Part shown: positions 54,690 through 64,000 of the stretch, in pieces
How positions within the stretch are numbered: position 1 is the first letter of the stretch
Layout of the letters: every line of letters starts with the position of its first letter
Source: Prostheceraeus crozeri
Lineage: Eukaryota; Platyhelminthes; Polycladida; Euryleptidae
NCBI GenBank assembly: GCA_907163375.1
Contig: CAJQUW010000468.1
Coordinates: 1-64,000, forward strand
DNA: 64,000 bases
Direction: 5' to 3'
Made by a program: the position numbers and the translations under genes
Notes under the pieces: generated by a model
What the model was told of the DNA's origin: nothing
Databases searched by the model: none
The model's input: the letters and a program-made list of their open reading frames with translations, nothing else

Positions 54690-57600
54690 CCCGTGCGATA
54701 CCAAACTTACTATTCAACTACGTATTCGTCGAACAGAGAACCAACAAGTCTTCAAAATACAAAATTTGCGTTATCGCCAAGTACCCATTAGAAAACAACA
54801 AGCATGTCAAATTTCGATTGCATCTTCTTTTCAAATTAGTGGTACTGGACGGGACAAAATTATAGGTATCGGACGGGACATAACGAATGTGCCGTCCGAT
54901 ACCTTATACGCATGCATAAAACACCCTAAGTTATACACAGCAGCTGCTCATCAAGCTATTTTCTTGATTACACAACCTTTAATCGATTGCTATTTTCTAT
55001 GGAAGTGTCCCACAAGAAAAATTCAATTCATTCCTGACGGAAATTATCCGGATCATTGCACAGGCCTATGTATCGGGCCAATATTCAGAAGATTTTTTGC
55101 CGAGTCCAACGACAATCGATCCTTCATCATATTCATCAACACGTGTCTTTTTCATCAAGCACGCTTTTTGTAAGTATTTATTATGAATGTGAACGACCAT
55201 TTTGTTTTAAACTGAACATTATTTGATTGAATAGTTTTACGATTCGATAGCCTGTAACTATTTGAGACGAAACTTGCATGTATAATTTATTAAACCCAAT
55301 CCTGTTATTTTGCCTGGTACCTTATTACTTATAGGGCTACTGTGTTCAATAAATGATAAATAGGTAACTTAAAGTAATTCATTTGATCAGTCTTCATCTA
55401 GTTACCTTGAAATCAGTCTTGCTGACAGTAAGAGAAGCTTTTGCACTTTTTTCGGAGGAATTTCCATGCTCCAAGATAAAAAAGTCCAAATTTGCACAAC
55501 TTCGACCTGCGTATGTACTTCTGCTATCCAATCTTCCACAAAATATCTGTCTTTGCCCATTGCATGAGAACTTTAGTCTAAAATTACAGGCACTGAATTC
55601 TATCCACGATATAGCAAATTCTCCACGCGACTTTCTTGATGCTGTATTATGTAGCCGCGAAAATAGGGATTGTATGTTCGATGATTGTGCAAACTGTCCT
55701 AATTTGGAAATACTTGATAGGATAGCGACTATCACTGACACTGTTGAACTTCGCCAATGGCGAACAAAGAAAAGAAAGACATGTAAGAAGATGAGAAAAT
55801 TCCATATAGTTCTCTTGTTGATTCTCTGAAAGCCTCGATTATAGAATTTTCGACCCATTGTTTCATAAAAGATAGACAGTCTGAGTACTTCAAAAACACG
55901 CGCAATACTCTAGATGAACATACAGCGGTGCTACAAGTTGATTTCTCAGAAAACTATAGCAGCAGAGATGCAAATGAAATCATGAGTGCTCACTGGAATA
56001 ATCTTTAAGTTACTATCTTTGCCGCTGCGATTTGGTTGTCGGATGAAAATTGTCATTCTTATGCATTAATATCGGATGAACTGAGCCATGACAAGTACAG
56101 TGTTCATGTTTTTTTGTCATTTCTAATTACCGAAATCAAGCGAGTCAGGCCATCAGTGAAGGAAGTCGAGATATTTTCCGATGGTGCTGCGAGTCAGTTT
56201 AAACAGTGCTTTTTGTTTCTCAACCTAACCCATTTGAAATCAGATTTTGATGTCAACATCAAGTGGTCGTTTTTTGCCACAAGTCACGGCAAAGGCTGTG
56301 TTGATGGAATCGGTGGCACAGTCAAGCGCCTCGTTTGGAAATACGTGAAGGCAAAGCTGGTACCAGCCGTAGATGCACAAGGCTCTGCAAAACTAGCTAA
56401 GCAGCTAACAGAAGTAGTAGACATCAAATACTTTGGAGCGGATGAAATTAACTTGATCCATGACTTGCTAGATAAGAGATGGGATAATTGTCCAAATTTG
56501 CCTGGTATAAGAGCATGTCACTATGCGAGTCCTATTTCTGGTCAAGTTGTTGAAGTGGACAAATATTCGATGAACGACTGCAATCAAAATGATTTAGGCG
56601 GGCGATTCAAATTTGACTTTCATTCTGGTCAAATAGTCCAGTCGAGCAGTCAACCAGTTCAGTCAGACTCGACGTGCGAAGAGGTGCATGTAGCCGAAGC
56701 GGATTGGGTAGCAGTGATGTGTAGCGATGAAAGGTGGTACTTGGGAGAAGTTCTGGATACCGAGTACCCAAGAGTGAGAGTGTCGTTCATGGAGACAATT
56801 GGAGGAAATAGGTAAGCTGACTAAGTGCTTACTGTGTTACTCATTTGTTAAGTTTCACATGTAATTCATATCATGGTCTTCATATCACCGCACATTTTAC
56901 ACAATGCACGTATGCTCCATCGATTATCTGTACATTTCCTCATTAGATTCTCCTATATACCTTTATCGATTGATAGCAAAATCCAGCTGGGTCTGCTACG
57001 ATGTAGAAACAAACGCTTCATGATTTGTAATGGGTAGGCCTATTTGTCGCAAATTTGCTCTATGTTTTTCCATGTAAACGTTTAGACTGATCAAAGTCGT
57101 ACAGTTTCTAAAAAACACATTTGATTTCAGGTATCAGAAGAAGAATTCGGAAGAGATCTTATGGGTTTCATACAGGAGTATTTTGAAGAAAACTTCTGTG
57201 CCCAAAATATATGGGTTCGTCTCTTCTACTCGGTCGTCTACTTACCAGTTGGATGATTATTTGGAAATAAATGACTTGTACTTGGCTTGTTTGTGAATTG
57301 TCGTTACGAATTACCTGTTACCAGTTTCAACAAAAGTTATTTTGTATGATTATGTTTTTTCTCTACTCAAAAATCAGGGAACAAACAAATCGAAATTGTC
57401 AAAACTTAGAATAGAGTTCATGCTTGAAAACACATGTGTTAGAACTATCAATTGGTGACATCAGTTGACTTCTACAGCTCTTTTTGGATTATTTATAAAT
57501 ATTTCAAGAATTTGTTAACTTTTAATCATGATTTCAATCATACTTTATTTAAGAGTCAAAAATGTCCCGTCCGATATCAGTAGGTTTTTGAACGCAAACA

Positions 57601-57946
57601 AACAACGAAAACATATTTGACTAAGCCAACAGTACTCAGATACTATTCATGTAATAACTGAAAGAACCTGTCATCGTAAAGGTTTCTGAAACCAAAAACT
57701 TCGCAGAATATTTCAAATGAAAAGTTGTACTCTGGTTATAGATATTTTAAGTGTCCCGTCCGATGCCAAAATGTTATCATATCGTTTGTGATGAAGAAAG
57801 CTCTTATGACAAGCACAACTATATAAAATCTTGAGCTGAGGACCTCAAATTCTGTTTTCTGTACCATAACTTAGATAGTAAGTTATCAATATAAAAACAG
57901 AGCCCTTGAAAGGCCAAAATTGTTCTGTGAATGTCCCGTCCGATAC
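54690..57946 (+). mobile_element. DNA transposon of an unassigned DDE-like family with TGTCCCGTCCGATACC motifs
   Basis: At least seven copies of a 16-bp motif near TGTCCCGTCCGATACC cluster at both sides of one transposase-like gene: near 54,690 (+), 54,842 (-), 54,866 (-) and 54,888 (+) on the left; 57,566, 57,752 and 57,932 (all +) on the right. Such subterminal repeats are usual transposase-binding sites. I could not fix the exact ends. The right motif cluster stops about 50 bp from a PPP1R12 exon. The coding region is split and has lesions, so it is inactive. Confidence 0.55.
55383..57296 (+). pseudogene. Transposase-like gene with DFSENY and SDGAASQFK motifs, one spliceable intron
   Basis: First block (55,383-55,800): REAFALFSEEFPCSKIKKSK, QLRPAYVLLLSNLPQNICLC and CMFDDCANC. 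After a frame change: LQVDFSENYSSRDANEIMSA (about 55,935-55,995) and, past one stop, FSDGAASQFKQCFLFLNL and FFATSHGKGCVDGIGGTVKR (56,036-56,815). The acidic residues in DFSENY and SDGAASQFK look like an RNase-H-fold (DDE) active site. A Tudor-like tail follows (ADWVAVMC...WYLGEVL...VRVSFM). Donor GTAAGC at 56,812 and acceptor TTTCAG at 57,130 remove 319 bp and lead to a final exon ending at 57,296. I know this protein type from unannotated animal proteins but cannot name the superfamily. Confidence 0.65.
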
Positions 57947-57993
57947 CGTGGACATGCCCACTATACAACAAAATCTGAATAACTTTCTCTTAC

Positions 57994-58087
57994 CTGTATT
58001 TCTGAGGGACATTTTAGAGATTACTCGAATAAGGGAAGCATTTTCTTCTTTCAGGCGACGATTTTCAGCTCTCAATTCCTCCAATAT
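57994..58087 (-). CDS. PPP1R12: PPP1R12 (MYPT) exon: C-terminal leucine zipper
   Basis: Host gene. The exon encodes ILEELRAENRRLKEENASLI then RVISKMSLRNT, matching the very end of MYPT1-type proteins ([24 protein letters not shown]), the coiled coil that binds PKG and related partners. Acceptor TTATAG ends at 58,088. A good donor (ACAG/GTAAGA) follows residue T at 57,994. If it is not used, the frame runs to a stop near 57,845. Vertebrate MYPT1 ends right after SKLSK or switches by alternative splicing, so two 3' ends here are plausible. A transposon begins about 50 bp beyond. Confidence 0.85.
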
Positions 58088-58141
58088 CTATAATAAAGAA
58101 CGAGAATGTAAAAAGAGAATAAATAAATGGAGTTATCTTAC

Positions 58142-58312
58142 TTTTTCCTGTTTCAGAGCAGAATTTTCAGATTCCAATTCCTTGATCTTGGCTTGCTCTT
58201 CGTTTTTGGATATACGTTTCATTGTCATCATTTGATCGGCACTTATTTGAGCGATCTTTTCCTGTAGAGTACGTACTTCTGACTGCAGCTGCTCACTTAA
58301 AGCCTTGTAATC
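58142..58312 (-). CDS. PPP1R12: PPP1R12 (MYPT) exon: coiled coil
   Basis: A 171-bp exon of exactly 57 codons: DYKALSEQLQSEVRTLQEKI and onward to ENSALKQEK. Acceptor GTGTTTCAG precedes it at 58,313 and donor GTAAGA follows at 58,141-58,136. It corresponds to the DFKKLYEQ..ENEKLKAQL coiled-coil segment of MYPT proteins just before the leucine zipper. In phase with the 57,994-58,087 exon across a 54-bp intron. MYPT targets protein phosphatase 1 to myosin light chain. Confidence 0.85.
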
Positions 58313-59329
58313 CTGAAACACAAACTACAATGTAAGTTGCAACATTTTGTCCTTAGTAAAAGTTCCGTCGCCATTAATCAAATTTACGTATACAAGTATT
58401 ACATTAATTATGTTTGAGGTCATCAGCTTTAGTTAGGCTACTGATTTCGAGCCGAGAATTTCAAAGTGAATGCTGAACATTTCAAGAGAACGTTCCCGAA
58501 CTGTCAGCTTTCTTAATATCAAGAGTGCCCACATTTGGCATGAAAGGAAAGATTTTCAAATTCTGCATCCAAAGTTGTATGCACGTATGAAAATCATCCA
58601 TTTCCCCAAGCGGAAAATGAGTAGTAGGTAAAGCAAGGTTCAGACAATTTTTAAACTTTTCGTGAAGATAAGCGAAATGTTATAATCATACGACGTGAAG
58701 TATCGGTAGGCCTATTGCAAATATGATTTTAACACAAAGTCACCGTATGAATTGTAGCTAATTTCAACATTGCACAACTTTGAAAAGTAGAACAACATAG
58801 GCCAAAGTAAGCTTACTAAACCGCCTTCGTCCAAATAGCATACAGGTACAAATTATTTCTTGCATAATAGCAGTAGTAACAGACTACATATTATGATACG
58901 TGTCACCACGGTGCTATTTTCTAGAAGTATGTATGTGTTTTGAAGGTATATGGCAAAAAGTTAGTCCACAAAAAGTACCATAGGCCTACTAGTATATTTC
59001 AATTTCAACCAATAATTTGATAGTCACTGGCTCTACGGTCACTGGGAAATAATGTCGTTTGTTTCATTTCTTCTTGGGTTGGTTCTTTCCGACAGGATCT
59101 TCTGAAAGGGTCTTTTGTCCGCTTCCTGATTAGATCCACTGCACCGACAACTTAAACATGCGAAGGATTTTCAGAATCCACATTTTGGTCAATACCACGG
59201 GACAACCAAAGTTTTCTTCGGATCAAAGCGAACCTTATCACAGATCCCTACAACTTTTCAAATTTTCTTCTTTCAAAAAGAAGCTTCCTGCGCTTGAATA
59301 GACCAGCGGCAGGCCTGCGTTCAGACGCT
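58313..59329. other. PPP1R12 intron, left part
   Basis: No exon or clear element is seen. The last 250 bp may already belong to the hAT relic that follows, since the minus strand there has the composition of worn coding sequence. Confidence 0.35.
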
Positions 59330-60295
59330 ACCTGTGATACACGTAGCATTTCCACGAGTTGGCCATATTTGGTAAAAGTTTGGGGTAGAATGGACTTCTT
59401 CGGAAATCCGTTCGATCGAAGCACGAAAATCCACGCTTCTGTTTTGATTTCAAAGCATGCTTGATTTTCAATTGAGCTGACCTGCTCGAAGCATCGAGTT
59501 GCATTCGGTTTTTCGTGATCAACTGCCCAATTCGATTGAATGCCCCTTCTACATCAGGTCCGTGGAAGCAAGTCAACGCTCGTTTTATTATGTTCCACGA
59601 TTAGCTTAATTCATATCAGTTGTCACACGATAACAATAGCTGTCAAATCTCTCCTTCGGCTTCATTTCCATCGATTAATCGGTACTCGAAATGCAGGCGT
59701 GGATTTCTGGCAATGCAGCGGTTGATTGATCTGCAAGACATGATGCCAGATATTCATTGATTCAAGGGCCGTTGAAGTACCATACTTACAGGGAGATAAG
59801 CACGACAAAGCGGCTATTAATGGGTTTTCTAGAGGAAACTTTGTTAGAGGATGCTTGGGTGGATCGAAGGTAGGCAGATCGAACACTTTTCAACAAAGTC
59901 AGTTGCTGTTCCTATGCATTTTTTCAAATACTCTGTACATGAAGTACCAACAAACATGGATTTCAGCGGATTATCTTCGTTCTGTAGAACATCAAGTAAA
60001 GCAGCTTTGTCTTGTCGAGTCTTTTTTAAAGCTTCTGGTGTAACAAAAACACGGTAAAGGGTTCAATGTCAAACGCCACATGGATTGAATGGAATTGATC
60101 CATCTTCGAATCCTCATGTTGGAAGAGTTTCAAATAATTTCTAAAATATGGTAGGATGTCGTTGTAGAAGTTTAATTGTAACAGTAAGTTCATTCGATCA
60201 AAAAACAATACTTTCGCGATACCTTCTTTACGCGCCAAACCTGCTTCAGTATAAAGAGTACCTTGCTCTTTTCCAATAACGAACCAACTTTCTTC
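59330..60295 (-). pseudogene. hAT-like transposase relic, middle and C-terminal part
   Basis: On the minus strand: AKVLFFDRMNLLLQLNFYND then LPYFRNYLKLFQHED (60,026-60,238), NPLIAALSCLSP (near 59,820) and DVEGAFNRIGQLITKNRMQL with LKIKHAL (59,460-59,560). The last matches the hAT C-terminal dimerisation block (DVER.FS..G....K.R..L). Blocks are in order but in different frames with stops. It lies in the PPP1R12 intron and was split by a Penelope-like element. Confidence 0.65.
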
Positions 60296-61356
60296 CGCTT
60301 AAAGAAGAAATTTATGTCTGCGATGGAAAATGCTTTAAAGAAATGTGCGGTATAGGCATGGGGAATAATGCAGCACCAGTTCTAGCATCAGTATTCATGC
60401 ATTTTGTTGTGTAATTGGTCTTTTGTAGTAATTTCACATTTTGCTGGGTTAGGTATATCGATGACTTTTTTGTCATATATGATTCTTCTAATGATTTTCT
60501 ATTGAATTTTGTTAATAGTTAGCATTCTTCTATCAAATTTACTATGGAAATTCCACGTGATCAAAAATTGCCTTACTTTGATACATTGTCTAGCTTGGAT
60601 TCGCTTCATCAACAATTTCAATTTAGCTTATACGTAAAGGATCTTCATAGTGATACATGTCTACGTTTTGATTCGTTTGTACCTAATAGCCGTAAAAGAG
60701 CTTCGCTGATTAGTGAACATCACCTTGTTATGAGAAACGCAAGGTTTGAAAATTTAGTAAATGGAAAAAATGTTTTATCTAAGAGATTTTTTAGTAATGG
60801 TTATCCTTAAAAGTTTGTTGTTAAGTGTTTTTTGAGTCATTCTATTGTACAAAATCGGTCAGCAGAAAGTGATGATAATGTACCCCATCCCTTCATATGA
60901 CAATACCCTATTATGGTGAAGAAAGTCGTTGACAGATATACCAACTTGCCAGAGACTGAACGTAATTTAGGAACGCGATTTAGAAGAAAGGATGAATATC
61001 CATCCTGCTCTTCTAATTGTTTTTCTTGTTTGACGGCTGTTGTAGAAGGTTTATGTTATAAGAAGTTTGTTATTTATCACATTGAATGCAAAATCTGTCA
61101 CAAAGTGTATATTGGTGAAACATCTCGAACTAAAAGATCTAGAATTAATGAGCACTTCAACAACACATCATCCGCATTTTACCAACACATGCGTGAATTT
61201 CATAACATCAATCCAAAGATAACATCTCAATGGAAAATATTGTGCTCTGGAAGAAACAATGCAAAGCGAAGATCACTTGAATCCCTTTACATTCAAAACA
61301 CGCTTAATTTAGTAAATGGTTGTGTTGGTGAAGTTTTGCTCCCCTTTTTATCTTAG
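60296..61356 (+). pseudogene. Penelope-like element: reverse-transcriptase end and GIY-YIG endonuclease
   Basis: MGNNAAPVLASVFMHF and RYIDDFFVIYDSS (about 60,359-60,480) are the RT blocks with the YIDD catalytic box. After a stop, LPYFDTLSSLDSLHQQFQFS, FDSFVP and LVNGKNVL..FFSNGYP (60,544-60,810) cover the thumb. The frame at 60,913-61,356 has IYHIECKICHKVYIGETSRT and RINEHF, the GIY-YIG nuclease domain of Penelope elements. A few stops interrupt it; the 5' part of the RT is missing. It is inserted in the hAT relic. Confidence 0.8.
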
Positions 61357-61789
61357 TTTGCTTGAGCACTGTTCACTTTTTGTGTTGTCTAATTTCTACG
61401 ATGGATATTTTTTATTACTTCTATACATTTCCTTTTGATTAGATTGCTTTGATAAACCTTGCATATACCGCATTCCATGATAGATGATCTTATGCATATT
61501 TTCTATATTGCTTTCTGTGTCTGCATTTTATGTATCTATGTCTTTATTCTCATGTTACATCATTATGAAATTTTGTTTAACTGCTATGCATAAATGATAT
61601 TTTGTCACTCTCGTTAAAGAATTACGAAGCATTGAGTAAAAAAATATTTTTATTCCTGCGAAAGCCAGTGGCAAATATTTACAATCATTTTCTTCCGCTA
61701 TTTTTCATCTCCAATACCCTTCATCACTGCTTCCTTCACTTTCTGATCATTACTGAGGTAGAATAAAAGGCGAAAGCGGGAGGAGAGGC
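61357..61789. other. AT-rich tail region after the Penelope-like relic
   Basis: No open frame. Probably the 3' untranslated part of the Penelope-like element, but no border signal is visible. Confidence 0.35.
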
Positions 61790-62195
61790 TCATCTAGACG
61801 TCGTGAAATAGCATCCATGTACAAAAATCTATTATCCAACACACGAAGAAGTTCAACAAAATCATGTTTAGAATCATACCAAGCTCCGCAAATTCATCGT
61901 TGACACTTTGTTTAATATCAGTGTGAATTGCTCTTGAAAATATTTGTAATTTTTCTTCAAAAGCACGCACTAATTTCTCAGCCGCGTTGTTGACAGCATG
62001 GCACATATCTCCATCTGCATCAACGATATTTGGAGCTATTTTTTGCGAATTAAAGTCTTCAGTCCTGAGAACACATCCTCTCATGGTGCTGCAACTATCC
62101 ATCAATAGACTCATAATGTTATGGAGGCATATTGTCTTTGTAGAAAGGCGCTTCTACAGTTTCGCAATGTTCAATGGCTTTACGGCCTGTTAACT
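61790..62195 (-). pseudogene. hAT-like transposase relic, N-terminal side
   Basis: The minus frame has SLLMDSCSTMRGCVLRTEDF, IAPNIVDADGDMCHAVNNAA and IHTDIKQSVNDEF. This is the (L)DSCNxMRG...APxLxDIDGDxCHHxHN...DxxTDxK block of a common hAT-related transposase group. It is probably the same element as 59,330-60,295, separated by the Penelope-like insertion. Upstream residues (FGTTIDSFTHHIEALKL) appear in another frame. Confidence 0.65.
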
Positions 62196-63047
62196 TCAGT
62201 GCTTCAATATGATGAGTGAATGAATCAATTGTCGTCCCAAAAATGACGAAGGGGGGTCAGGGGTATGATTTTTTGACGGATTTGAACAACTCACTAGACC
62301 CAACCGAATTCAATATCTCAAGGCGGAATATCAGAAATTTCCGTCTGGAGGCGGAAAATTCTCATAGGCGGTTGTATGCAGTACGCAAGCGATGCATAGG
62401 CTTTGAAAGAAGAAAATGAAAGAAGGCTGGATAAGGCTGAGATGTAAGCGTCGAATGTGTGGTGTTTGATGTGTCAGTCGGAACGATACCAAAGCGGGGA
62501 AATGAGAACGCGTTTGAACTTGGATCCTAAAAGCAGCATCATCCGTAGAAATCGTTAGAAGTGAGAAGTGACAGGAAAAATATCGGAAGGGCGTCCGATA
62601 TTTTTCCTGGGACGAAACGTTGGCATCTAATTGCCGTCTGCTGGACCTAACAGTTAAAGCAGCCTTCGACTGTCAGACGTGGAGGAGATCCATTAGAAGA
62701 AATAGTCTGATCCAATGTAATTGAAACAAAAGGACTCAAAACGTCGAAAGTAAACAATACAAAGAAGCATAACGAAACAAATGAAAAGTCCTGTCTGTCA
62801 CTTCCTATAAAATCGCAAATAAACTTTATCAAAAATGCGAGCAACGGCATTCGATCCTGCAGGCCATAACAGGGAGAATTCTTTCAGTTAGAAAGGAGGA
62901 TCTCGATGTGCTTTGGAGTTAACATTAATTTTGGTATTTGTCAAAATTAACTCAATCTCAAACGAGTTTACGATTACTAAATATGACTATATAGAGAGTA
63001 CAGATGACACTTAATGATGGTCACAAATTTCACAATTCCATTTAATT
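62196..63047. other. PPP1R12 intron without a supported gene
   Basis: Contains a perfect hairpin at 62,572-62,609. The rest has short frames only (up to 67 codons) and no motif I recognise. Confidence 0.4.
62572..62609. other. Perfect 16-bp hairpin
   Basis: CAGGAAAAATATCGGA, a 6-base loop AGGGCG, then the exact complement TCCGATATTTTTCCTG. It may be the touching ends of a very small MITE or a structured RNA; nothing else marks its role. Confidence 0.75.
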
Positions 63048-63180
63048 AAGACAAGTAACCTGGCAAACGATAAACTTATCAAATTTCAACAGATGTAGCC
63101 ACCACGAGACATGTTTCGGCCTGTTGGCTCTCATCAGTCGTGGGTAGGTTTGAACCAGCGACGTTGGAGCTACTTGTCTT
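63048..63180 (-). repeat. SINE, truncated, minus orientation
   Basis: On the minus strand the B-box-like GGTTCAAACCT (63,156-63,146) and the following core (CCACGACTGATGAGAGCCAA, then GGCCGAAACATGTCTCGTGG) match the plus-strand SINE at 63,312-63,460. The A box is missing. It is the inverted partner of that copy. Confidence 0.75.
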
Positions 63181-63311
63181 AACATGTAGTAAGTAGTACC
63201 TGCGTGAAGCGCCTCAATCTCGGATGCGACATTAAGTGATTGCAAAATGCCATCTGCCCTCCACGTGCCTGCGTTAAAGCAGTGCCTTCCTGGCTAATTC
63301 ACGCTCTCAAC

Positions 63312-63460
63312 AGATGGTCAACAGGTGGCCTTGTGGTTAGAGGGCATGCTTGCACGTCCTCTTGCTCCAACGTCGCTGGTTCAAACCTACCCACGACTGA
63401 TGAGGCTCAACAGGCCGAAACACGTCTCGTGGTGTTTACATCTGTTGAGATTTGATAAAT
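63312..63460 (+). repeat. tRNA-derived SINE, plus orientation
   Basis: The A box TGGCCTTGTGGTTAGAGG (63,326-63,343) and the B box GGTTCAAACCT (63,378-63,388) form a tRNA-like head, followed by a core (GACTGATGAGGCTCAACAGG, CCGAAACACGTCTCGTGG) and a tail near 63,456. It lies about 50 bp from a PPP1R12 exon. Confidence 0.8.
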
Positions 63461-63515
63461 CCATTTAATTAATCTACAAAAAGGAAATTGCCTGAGTGAG
63501 AAAATCAGTACTTAC

Positions 63516-63675
63516 AACCTGCTGTTCATTGTCTGTGCTTGGTTCATCCATAAAAACTGAGTCATCGTAAACTTCACCCTGAGTAGATCTTCGATTGGCA
63601 AGAGCCTGCCTTGCTTTGTGTATTCTTTGTGTTTCCGACTGAGACGATTGTGTCGGTGACATCATTGCTGAATGC
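63516..63675 (-). CDS. PPP1R12: PPP1R12 (MYPT) exon: RRSTQG region
   Basis: A 160-bp exon between acceptor TTATTTCAG and donor GTAAGT. It encodes SAMMSPTQSSQSETQRIHKA, RQALANRRSTQG and EVYDDSVFMDEPSTDNEQQ. MYPT proteins have the matching ARQSRRSTQGVTLTDLQ segment in the central regulatory region. The next exon found lies 5.2 kb downstream; vertebrate genes have more exons between, so some may be lost here, be too diverged to see, or be hidden by the insertions. Confidence 0.75.
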
Positions 63676-64000
63676 CTGAAATAATGAAGCAATATTAGTC
63701 TGCGAGGCTGCAAATTCATTCAAAAGAAGCAAGAAGTCGATGAATCAATCGATTTCAGTCTATATTGACCACCATCAGGTATATAGATATCATACACATG
63801 CATGGAAAACTTATATATCGACTTATACATCAAAAATTGATTTAAATTAGTGGAATATCATTAAATGTCAAAAAACGATGGTCAGAGAGATCGAAAGACA
63901 AGGAGTTTACATCAGTCCTTCCTTAATCGTGTCCGTTCAACTAAGTTCTGCTGCTATGGCTAAGAGCCACACTTCAACTATTTCGCACACTTTGTTTTGT
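63676..64000. other. PPP1R12 intron, right edge
   Basis: AT-rich, no exon or element seen up to the window end. Confidence 0.4.

Noticed and set aside
54655-55173. 172-aa plus frame
   Set aside because: It runs through the non-coding subterminal repeats of the DDE-like transposon; composition and position suggest chance.

Overview
The window is AT-rich animal DNA, very likely from an invertebrate. It holds one recognisable host gene: the 3' end of a PPP1R12 (MYPT, myosin phosphatase targeting subunit) gene on the minus strand at about 57.8-63.7 kb. Exons have standard GT..AG introns, and nearly everything else is transposable elements at many stages of decay. I cannot name the species; the repeat mix fits a marine invertebrate, and that is only an impression. 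I see no bacterial genes, rRNA, true tRNA genes or CRISPR arrays.

Layout. At 1-1,528 lies the right end of a Polinton-type element that runs off the left edge. Then come a TTAA-flanked DNA element (1,571-2,082), a P-element transposase fragment, a hAT (ZMYM-type) transposase relic (3.8-4.6 kb, minus), an internally deleted Tc1 element (6,262-7,612) and a tRNA-like SINE relic (about 7.7 kb).

At 8,237-35,684 is one 27.4-kb hAT element of the KIAA1586-like group. Its ends read CAGTGGTGTAGT and it is flanked by the 8-bp duplication AGTAGGGG. It has been inflated from about 4.4 kb by insertions: a hAT-like non-autonomous element with a minisatellite (10.14-11.42 kb), a CR1-like LINE 3' end (about 12.05-33.78 kb), and inside that LINE a 20,850-bp Polinton-type element (12,791-33,640) with the 6-bp duplication TTTCAG. 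This Polinton-type element is the centrepiece. It is almost one perfect palindrome: each arm of about 10 kb carries a terminal array of 305-bp repeats, a 394-aa coiled-coil protein, a 149-aa protein, a 1,283-aa protein-primed-type DNA polymerase B and a protein at the centre (262 aa on the left, a shorter copy on the right). I see no integrase, packaging ATPase, protease or capsid gene in it.

To the right follow a piggyBac relic split by a hAT-like element with the duplication TTGAATAC (36.5-38.1 kb), a LINE relic split by a nearly intact Tigger/pogo element (38.3-41.1 kb), several non-autonomous DNA elements with clear inverted ends (41.2, 43.6, 44.5, 47.4, 50.1, 53.0 and 54.2 kb), a SINE (51.3 kb), a Tc1 relic (about 52.3 kb), a Penelope-like relic (52.6-53.9 kb) and a DNA transposon of a DDE-like family I cannot name (54.7-57.9 kb). 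The long PPP1R12 intron (58.3-63.5 kb) holds a hAT relic split by a Penelope-like element, and two SINEs in inverted orientation.

The main message is the order of insertion, from oldest to youngest: a possible older repeat, then the hAT, then the LINE and the small hAT element, then the palindromic Polinton-type element, whose arms are nearly identical and whose main frames are open.
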